Shown piece by piece: positions 58,706 to 64,000 of a DNA stretch of 64,000 bases (position 1 is its first letter; the number at the start of each line of letters is the position of its first letter). A model generated the notes under the pieces. That model ran no database searches. It was not told the DNA's origin and worked only from the letters and a program-made list of their open reading frames with translations. This stretch comes from JAEUOS01 sp965279115 (GTDB taxonomy: Bacteria > Pseudomonadota > Gammaproteobacteria > Burkholderiales > JAEUOS01). The translations under genes and the position numbers were made by a program. The stretch lies in the NCBI GenBank assembly GCA_965279115.1, contig OZ257137.1:4030001-4094000 (forward strand), in the 5' to 3' direction.

Positions 58706-58765
58706 ATGGGGTCAAATAAATGGGGTCAGACCCCATTTTCGAGACCCCATTCGGGACTCCATTTT
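58703..58765. repeat. Nested REP-like palindrome array
   Basis: Two left arms (TAAATGGGGTC at 58703-58713 and 58717-58727) precede three right arms (GACCCCATTTT at 58729-58739, GACCCCATTCG at 58743-58753, GACTCCATTTT at 58755-58765). Layout L-AAA-L-A-R-CGA-R-G-R looks like one palindrome inserted inside another. The first arm supplies the stop of the NTF2-like gene. Confidence 0.85.
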
Positions 58766-58806
58766 CAGGCCCACGACCCTGCCACCTCCAATCCCTAAGA
58801 CAACCG

Positions 58807-59313
58807 ATGGATGAATCGCAATTGCAGTCCGGTCTATTGATCCTGACCGTGGGATGCCTCATGACAGCGTTCGGTTTGTTGCGTTACTGGAAATCGGCCA
58901 CCATCGACAGGGAATCGGTGCATTGGCCGCAGGTTGAAGGCAGCATCGTCAAGTCGAACGTGTCTGTCGACCAGGAGGACGGGACCAGTATCGTGTCCAT
59001 CGCCTATCAGTACCGTGTCGATGGCCAACAACACGAGGGCAACTTCGTGAAGCTCTTTGTGAGCGGAGACCGTGCGGGGTTCGGGATGGTCGAGCGCTTT
59101 CCGGTGGGGCGGCGCGTGATGATTCGCCATTCGCCGGAACGTGCCGCGGAATCGCTGTTCGAACTTAGCCCCAGGCGGACTCCGCTGCCCGTATTCAGCC
59201 CGCTGATCGCCTTGCTAGGTGGTGTGATGGTGCTCGAGGAATGCAAGCATGTCTCGAACGCGTGTCGAATCACCTATCAAGCTTTTGGCTGGCTGATGAA
59301 TCAAGTCTTCTAG
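58807..59313 (+). CDS. DUF3592-like membrane protein
   Basis: 168 residues from ATG 58807. One membrane helix at the start (LLILTVGCLMTAFGLLRYW) and one near the end (VFSPLIALLGGVMVLEECK) enclose a beta domain with WPQVEGSIVKSNVSVDQEDG, SIAYQYRVDGQQHEG and VMIRHSPERAAESLFELSP. That is the DUF3592 arrangement; function unknown. Its upstream region holds the repeat array. Codon use is slightly less GC-rich than the neighbours. Confidence 0.8.
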   Translation: MDESQLQSGLLILTVGCLMTAFGLLRYWKSATIDRESVHWPQVEGSIVKSNVSVDQEDGTSIVSIAYQYRVDGQQHEGNFVKLFVSGDRAGFGMVERFPVGRRVMIRHSPERAAESLFELSPRRTPLPVFSPLIALLGGVMVLEECKHVSNACRITYQAFGWLMNQVF

Positions 59314-59396
59314 CCCGGCCACGCGTCTGCACAGGTGGTGCCGTGCAGTCTGCCCGCTCCCGAGTGCAGGGTAGGGTATGCGGCCAACATTAGCAG

Positions 59397-59419
59397 TAAA
59401 TGGGGTCAGACCCCATTTA
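59397..59419. repeat. REP-like palindrome, copy 3
   Basis: Arms TAAATGGGGTC and GACCCCATTTA around A, identical to copy 1. On the minus strand its first bases are the TAA stop (59417-59419) of the D-2-hydroxyacid dehydrogenase gene. Confidence 0.9.
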
Positions 59420-60406
59420 TTTGTGGTCCTTCAGACGCGTGGCTTGGTCGGCATTGACCGCCCCCTTCGGCGCGCGGCCGGCGAGGATCTCGGCGGCCTG
59501 CGCAACGGTTTCGATCGACTGGTGTTCGATCGCCGCGGGGGTCAGTCCAGCGAGGTGCGGTGTGGCGATCACCTTCGGATGGCGCGCCAGAGCGGGCGTG
59601 GGCATCTGGTCGGGATCGCGGCCGACATCCATGGCGCAACCGGCCAGCCTGTTGCCATCCAGCACGCGTTGCAGCGCGGCTTCGTCGACCAAGTTGCCGC
59701 GCGAGGGGTTGATGAAAAACGCGCCGGGCTTCATCTGCGCGAAGGCGGCGTCGTTCATGAGGTTTTCGGTCTCGTCTGTGGCCACCGCCAGGCACACGAC
59801 ATAGTCCGATTCGGCCAGCAGCTGCGTTTGCGACACCTGCACCAGCGCCGGGTCGTCGACCTTGGCATACGGATCGCTCACCAGGATGCGCGTGCCGAAC
59901 GGCAGCGCCAGCTTGCACAAATAGCGGCTGATCTGGCCGTAGCCGATGATGCCCAGCGTCGAGCCGCGCAGTTCGCGCCCCATCGGTGCGGTGGGCACCC
60001 GGCCTGCGTGATAGCTCGCCGTCATTGCGGTGATGTTGCGCGAAAGGTCGATCATGGCGCCGATGGTCCACTCCGACACCGAGGTGATGAAGCCGGCGCT
60101 GGCCTGCGTGACGAGGATGCCGTTGCGGCTGGCTGCGGCCACGTCGATGTTGCGGATATCGATGGCGCAGCGCGAGAAGGCGACGATGTTGCTGAGGCGG
60201 TCGAGCAGTTCCGCCGGCGCCGCGGTTTGCCGGTAAGAGATCACCATGTCGCAGTCGCGCGCCGCCTCGACCATTTCGTCATGGCTCATCTCGCGCTCGA
60301 GCGGGTTGAGCCTGACCTCGGCGATCGCACGCAAGCCCGCCAGCGCGCGCTGCCCGTAGTACTTCTCCAGCGCTTCCGGCGGATGGGTGAGGAGGATGCG
60401 TGGCAT
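59417..60406 (-). CDS. D-2-hydroxyacid dehydrogenase family protein
   Basis: 329 residues. NAD motif GIIGYGQISRYLCKLALPFG, the conserved NPSRGNLVDEAAL and the catalytic-His region TPHLAGLTPAAIEHQ identify the family of phosphoglycerate and 2-hydroxyacid dehydrogenases. The usual G-x-G-x-x-G reads GYGQIS, a variant seen in some members. It probably oxidises or reduces a 2-hydroxy acid with NAD(H). Its gene follows a serine-hydrolase gene by four bases, so they are one operon. The stop codon comes from a palindromic repeat. Confidence 0.9.
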   Translation of the reverse strand: MPRILLTHPPEALEKYYGQRALAGLRAIAEVRLNPLEREMSHDEMVEAARDCDMVISYRQTAAPAELLDRLSNIVAFSRCAIDIRNIDVAAASRNGILVTQASAGFITSVSEWTIGAMIDLSRNITAMTASYHAGRVPTAPMGRELRGSTLGIIGYGQISRYLCKLALPFGTRILVSDPYAKVDDPALVQVSQTQLLAESDYVVCLAVATDETENLMNDAAFAQMKPGAFFINPSRGNLVDEAALQRVLDGNRLAGCAMDVGRDPDQMPTPALARHPKVIATPHLAGLTPAAIEHQSIETVAQAAEILAGRAPKGAVNADQATRLKDHK

Positions 60407-60410
60407 GGGT

Positions 60411-61625
60411 TCAGTCCGCCAGGGCCTGGTAGGTGAGGGTGCGCAGCAGGGCGCGATAGTGGCGGCGGATTTCCGGCGCGCACATCATCAGGATGGCGAT
60501 GAGTTTTTCACTTGGGTCGATCCAGAAATAGGTGCCGAACACGCCCGACCAGTAGAAGTCGCCCACCGATCCGGCCACCGGATTGCGCCCGGCCTCCTTG
60601 CGCACGCAGAAGCCCAGCCCGAAGCCCTGGCCGAACTCAGCCAGCGGCGCCGATTCCTCGAACTGCGCGCGTGCCGTCGCGCTGACGCTCGCCGCCGGCG
60701 GCAGGTGGTCGGCCGACATCAGGGCCACCGTCTTGCGAGACAGATAGCGCACGCCATCGAGCGTGCCGCCATTGAGCAGCATCTGCGTGAAGCGCAGGTA
60801 GTCCTGCGCCGTGGAAACCATGCCGCCGCCGCCGGAGAGGAAATTCGGTTTGACCGTGAGGTTCTGGTTCATCGGCGGGCGCTCGCCGGTCTTGGGGTCA
60901 ACAAGCGCCTCGGCGATGCGGTGCGCCTCGCCTGCCGGAACATGGAAGCCGGTGTCCTTCATGCCCAGCGGCCCGGTGATGCGCGCGGCGATAAAGGCGT
61001 CCAGCGTCATGCCCGACACCACCTCCACCAGGCAGCCCAGCACGTCGGTGGACATGCCGTAGTCCCACACCTCGCCGGGCTGGTATTGCAGCGGCAGTTT
61101 GGAAAGCTTGGTGATGAACTCCGCCGTGGTCTGGTTGGCGTCCATCATGTTGACCGCGCGGTAGGCCTGCTTGACCAGGCCGTCGCCGAATTGCCCGTAG
61201 GTGATGCCGGAGGTGTGGCGCAGCAGGTCCTGCACGCTGATTTCGCGGCGCGCTGGCTCCAGGCGCAGGGCCGGCTTGCCACCTTCGAGGGATTCGACGC
61301 CCACCATCGGGTTCTTCAGTTCCGGCAGGTAGGTCGAGATCGGATTCACCAGTCGGATGCGACCTTCCTCGACCAGCATCATCACCGCCACCGAAACCAT
61401 CGGCTTGGTCATCGAGGCGATGCGGAAGATCGAATCGGTGGTCATGGCCACGCTCTTCTCGCGGTTGCGATAGCCGAAGGCCTCCAGGTAGGCCAGCTTG
61501 CCGCCCCGCGCGATCAGCGCTACCGCGCCGGGAATCTTGCCCTGCTCGACATCTTCCTCGAACACGGCGTTGATGCGCGCGGCGCGCGCGGGAATGAGTT
61601 GACTGGTGTCGATGGCTGGGGTCAC
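60411..61625 (-). CDS. Serine beta-lactamase-like hydrolase (class C/EstB type)
   Basis: 404 residues from GTG 61625, preceded by AGAGGAAG. The nucleophile motif is Ser71-x-x-Lys74 in RIASMTKPMVSVAVMM; the Tyr motif lies in VWDYGMSTDVLG; the KTG-like position near the C-terminus reads WSGVFGTYFWIDP. Lacks a signal peptide, so it is more likely an esterase or peptidase-like cytoplasmic enzyme (EstB/LACTB type) than a resistance beta-lactamase. Co-transcribed with the D-2-hydroxyacid dehydrogenase: ester cleavage followed by oxidation of the hydroxy acid is an inference. Confidence 0.9.
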   Translation of the reverse strand: MTPAIDTSQLIPARAARINAVFEEDVEQGKIPGAVALIARGGKLAYLEAFGYRNREKSVAMTTDSIFRIASMTKPMVSVAVMMLVEEGRIRLVNPISTYLPELKNPMVGVESLEGGKPALRLEPARREISVQDLLRHTSGITYGQFGDGLVKQAYRAVNMMDANQTTAEFITKLSKLPLQYQPGEVWDYGMSTDVLGCLVEVVSGMTLDAFIAARITGPLGMKDTGFHVPAGEAHRIAEALVDPKTGERPPMNQNLTVKPNFLSGGGGMVSTAQDYLRFTQMLLNGGTLDGVRYLSRKTVALMSADHLPPAASVSATARAQFEESAPLAEFGQGFGLGFCVRKEAGRNPVAGSVGDFYWSGVFGTYFWIDPSEKLIAILMMCAPEIRRHYRALLRTLTYQALAD

Positions 61626-61644
61626 GGCGGCTTCCTCTGGAAAT

Positions 61645-61667
61645 TAAATGGGGTCAGACCCCATTTT
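61645..61667. repeat. REP-like palindrome, copy 4
   Basis: TAAATGGGGTC and GACCCCATTTT around A, in the gap between the divergent serine-hydrolase and MFS genes, 20 bases upstream of the hydrolase GTG. Not at a stop codon, unlike the other full copies. Confidence 0.88.
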
Positions 61668-61712
61668 CAGGGCGGAATCATTGTCGCGGATTTTGGGAAC
61701 AGGTGCCTCGCC

Positions 61713-61718
61713 TATACT
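61713..61718 (+). promoter_or_regulatory. -10 box of the MFS gene
   Basis: TATACT in a region without a convincing -35. If used, transcription starts near 61725, downstream of a GTG at 61703, so translation must begin at TTG 61748. This is why the later start is preferred. Confidence 0.4.
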
Positions 61719-61747
61719 GCGCTCGCCCGTTTTCGCCGACCCGATCC

Positions 61748-62965
61748 TTGACCCAGCCCCCGCATACCGCACCCGAACGCACGCTGTTGCAGGGCTTCGC
61801 GCTGGCGTTCATGCTATCGCTCGGGGTGACGGTGTCGAACTCGTTCGCGCGCATGGCCTATGCGCTGGTGCTGCCGTCGATGCGGGCCGACCTCAACTGG
61901 AACTTCACGCAGTCAGGCTGGCTCAACACCGCCAACGCGATCGGCTACCTGATTGGCGCGGTGCTCACCCGCGTGCTGATCCGCCATACCGGCAATCGCG
62001 CGCTGTTCATCGTAGGCGTACTTGCGACCGCGCTGTCCGTCATGGCCACCGGCCTCACCCGCGACATCGCCTGGCTGGGCGTGTGGCGCATTGCCAGCGG
62101 CATCAGCGGCGCGGCGGCCTTCATTGCCGGTGGGGCGCTGTCGGGCAACATCCTGCCGGCGCAGCCGCAGCGCGCGGGCACCACCATCGCCATCTACTTC
62201 GGTGGCGGCGGTGTCGGCTTTCTGCTGTGCGGCGTGCTGTTGCCCATCATGCTCGAGGTAGGCGGCCCGTCGGCATGGCAACAGGCCTGGGTGGGCATGG
62301 GCGGCGCGGGCCTGGTGATGCTGGTGGCCTGCACATGGGCCGCGTGGCGCATCGCCGAACCCAACACCGTGCCAGAAGGGGAAAGCCAGACGGGTTCTGC
62401 CAGCATCTCGCACCTAAAGGCGGGTATCGTCGCCTACATCGCCTTCGGCCTGGGCTATATCGGCTACATGACCTTCGTGATCGCCTGGATGCGTGACCAC
62501 GGCGCCTCCACCGGCGAAGTCATCGCCATGTGGACCACCTTCGGCGTGGCCAGCATTCTCGGCCCCTGGATATGGCGCATCCCTCTCAACACCTGGATTC
62601 CCGGGCGAATGCTCTCTGCGGCGCTGGCCACTTTGGCGCTCGGCGCGGTATTGCCGCTGTTTTCCGCCGGCATGGTTTCGATGCTCGTATCGGCCACGCT
62701 CTTCGGCGCCTCGATGTGGAACATTCCTGGTTCCATCACCCATCTGGTCAAACGCGCCCTGCCCAAGCCGGCCTGGGGTTCGGCGGTCGCGACCTTTACG
62801 ATCTACTTTGCTGCGGGGCAGATTGCCGGGCCGGTGATGACGGGCGCGCTGGCGGATCTGTTCGGCGGGCTGGGGACAGGGCTGGCACTATCCGTTGGCG
62901 TGCTGGCGGTGGGTTCGGTGATTGCGCTGGCGCAGCGTGATGAAGTGCATGCGCCTGAGATTTGA
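61748..62965 (+). CDS. MFS family transporter
   Basis: 405 residues from TTG 61748; a GTG at 61703 in the same frame lies upstream of the predicted -10 box. Twelve hydrophobic segments are seen, the first LLQGFALAFMLSLGVTVSNS. The family marker after helix 2 (G....R.G.R or like) is weak, reading TRVLIRHTGNRALF. The second half starts near AGIVAYIAFGLGYIGYMTFV. The sequence resembles YbfB/YjiJ-type carriers of unknown substrate. Likely proton-coupled; import or export cannot be told. Divergent from the serine-hydrolase operon. Confidence 0.85.
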   Translation: MTQPPHTAPERTLLQGFALAFMLSLGVTVSNSFARMAYALVLPSMRADLNWNFTQSGWLNTANAIGYLIGAVLTRVLIRHTGNRALFIVGVLATALSVMATGLTRDIAWLGVWRIASGISGAAAFIAGGALSGNILPAQPQRAGTTIAIYFGGGGVGFLLCGVLLPIMLEVGGPSAWQQAWVGMGGAGLVMLVACTWAAWRIAEPNTVPEGESQTGSASISHLKAGIVAYIAFGLGYIGYMTFVIAWMRDHGASTGEVIAMWTTFGVASILGPWIWRIPLNTWIPGRMLSAALATLALGAVLPLFSAGMVSMLVSATLFGASMWNIPGSITHLVKRALPKPAWGSAVATFTIYFAAGQIAGPVMTGALADLFGGLGTGLALSVGVLAVGSVIALAQRDEVHAPEI

Positions 62966-63082
62966 TTCCACAGTACGGCAGTGACTCCGCGCGGTTTCGC
63001 GCATGATGTGACAATGGCGGGTGGTGGCCGGTTTGCGGCCCCGGTTTCGCTCCATTTCTCCCTCAATGTCAGATCCCCAATC

Positions 63083-64000
63083 ATGAGCATCGGCTGGTTT
63101 CCCGGCCACATGGCCTCCGCGCGCAAGAAGGTGGCCGAGGCCATGGCCGACATCGACGTGGTCGTCGAGGTGCTCGACGCGCGCCTGCCCGCGGCCAGCA
63201 GCAACCCGATGCTTACCGACCTGCGAGTGCACCGCCAGCGGCCGGCACTGAAGATCTTGAACAAGTCCGACCTGGCCGACCCCGAGGCGACCGCGCAGTG
63301 GATGCGCACCTTCGAGGAAGAAGCGAAGAAGGCCAAGACGGGCGCCGTGAAGGCGGTGTCGCTTTCGGTCTCCAAACCGGCTGACGTGGCCAAGGTGACG
63401 CGTCTGGCAGGGGCGCTGGTGCCGCATCGCGGCGGCATGGAAAAGCCGGTGCGCATCCTGGTGATCGGCATCCCCAACGTCGGCAAGTCCACGCTGATCA
63501 ACGGGCTGGTGAAGCGGCGCATCGCCAACGTGGGTGACGAACCCGCGGTCACCAAGCGCGTGCAGCGTTACAACCTGCCGGACCGCACCGTGCTGTTCGA
63601 CACGCCGGGCCTGATGTGGCCGGCGATCAAGCACCCGTCCGACGGCCTGGCGCTGGCCGCCAGCCACGCCATCGGCCCCAACGCCTACATCGACGAGGAA
63701 GTCGCGACCTTCCTGGGCGAGATCCTGCTTGAGCGCTACCCGGCACTCGTGGCCAAGCGCTACAACTGCGAGCCCGCCGGCATGGACGGCACCGACCTCA
63801 TCGAGGCAGTCGCCAAGCAGCGCGCCTTTCGCATCAAGGGCGGCGGCTTCGATTTCGACAAGGCCGCCGTGGCACTGCTGACCGACTATCGTAGTGGCGC
63901 GCTCGGGCGCATCAGCCTGGAAACACCGACCACACGCGCCGCCATGTTGGCGAGCCCGCCGCGCGCGATGCCGGTGCAGCCGGCTGCGCCCGAGGCAGAC
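63083..64000 (+). CDS. Ribosome-assembly GTPase RbgA/YlqF (3' end outside window)
   Basis: 306 codons to the window edge with no stop. The protein is a circularly permuted GTPase: G4 NKSD at 60-63 comes before G1 GIPNVGKST at 129-137 and G3 DTPG at 173-176. The N-terminus IGWFPGHMASARKKVAEAMA is the YlqF/RbgA signature. In Bacillus this protein matures the large ribosomal subunit by loading L16 and neighbours. The start at ATG 63083 has only a weak ribosome site. The MFS gene ends 117 bases upstream; that gap holds a short GCGCG-GTTT-CGCGC hairpin (62989-63002) without T-tract. Confidence 0.93.
   Translation, partial: MSIGWFPGHMASARKKVAEAMADIDVVVEVLDARLPAASSNPMLTDLRVHRQRPALKILNKSDLADPEATAQWMRTFEEEAKKAKTGAVKAVSLSVSKPADVAKVTRLAGALVPHRGGMEKPVRILVIGIPNVGKSTLINGLVKRRIANVGDEPAVTKRVQRYNLPDRTVLFDTPGLMWPAIKHPSDGLALAASHAIGPNAYIDEEVATFLGEILLERYPALVAKRYNCEPAGMDGTDLIEAVAKQRAFRIKGGGFDFDKAAVALLTDYRSGALGRISLETPTTRAAMLASPPRAMPVQPAAPEAD

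Noticed and set aside
58720..58806. Short frames beginning MGSDPI at each palindrome copy
   Set aside because: They only translate the repeat sequence; the same peptide appears at every copy on either strand.

Overview
The window is high-GC, densely coded DNA with many 4-base ATGA start/stop overlaps. It holds five periplasmic Bug-type (tripartite tricarboxylate transporter) receptors, many CoA-dependent catabolic genes and a PEP-CTERM protein. That mix suggests a metabolically versatile environmental betaproteobacterium, probably Burkholderiales or a relative. No rRNA, tRNA, CRISPR array or phage was seen, and no gene-free stretch exceeds about 300 bases.

Layout. 1-10.5 kb: a partial intradiol dioxygenase gene diverges from a MarR-led catabolic operon (aldolase, ketopantoate reductase-like, nitronate monooxygenase-like, two crotonases, EthD, Bug receptor, CoA-transferase, acyl-CoA ligase, enolase-superfamily enzyme). 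10.6-17.5 kb: small accessory units: a GFA/SDR/DUF1080 operon, a ParD/ParE-like toxin-antitoxin pair, a MATE exporter, a second GFA protein and a fused NADH dehydrogenase-SelD. 17.6-24.7 kb: an MliC-like lipoprotein, a Bug receptor with a TauD-type dioxygenase, an autotransporter-type barrel, a PEP-CTERM protein behind a likely sigma-54 promoter, a D-amino-acid lyase and a second enolase-superfamily enzyme. 24.7-34.5 kb: two paralogous orphan histidine kinases, one of about 2282 residues. 34.7-42 kb: an acyl-CoA oxidation operon (two SDRs, three acyl-CoA dehydrogenases, two tandem Bug receptors). 42.2-45.2 kb: dienelactone hydrolase, a zinc-ribbon protein and MmsA.

45.2-48.4 kb is a sharply AT-richer two-gene island (an unknown 295-residue protein plus an SF1 helicase) between two convergent housekeeping-type genes. 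It is the best candidate here for an undescribed, possibly defence-related, system. 48.4-64 kb: MmgE/PrpD, a 3-hydroxybutyrate dehydrogenase-like SDR, a Bug receptor, a CoA ligase/HpcH aldolase/lactonase group, a cupin, hypothetical genes, a serine hydrolase with a D-2-hydroxyacid dehydrogenase, an MFS carrier and a partial RbgA/YlqF GTPase.

A family of short palindromes (arms TAAATGGGGTC and GACCCCATTTA) recurs at gene ends in the right half. Three genes take their stop codon from it and one locus looks like a nested insertion. A separate 107-base imperfect hairpin lies next to one copy.
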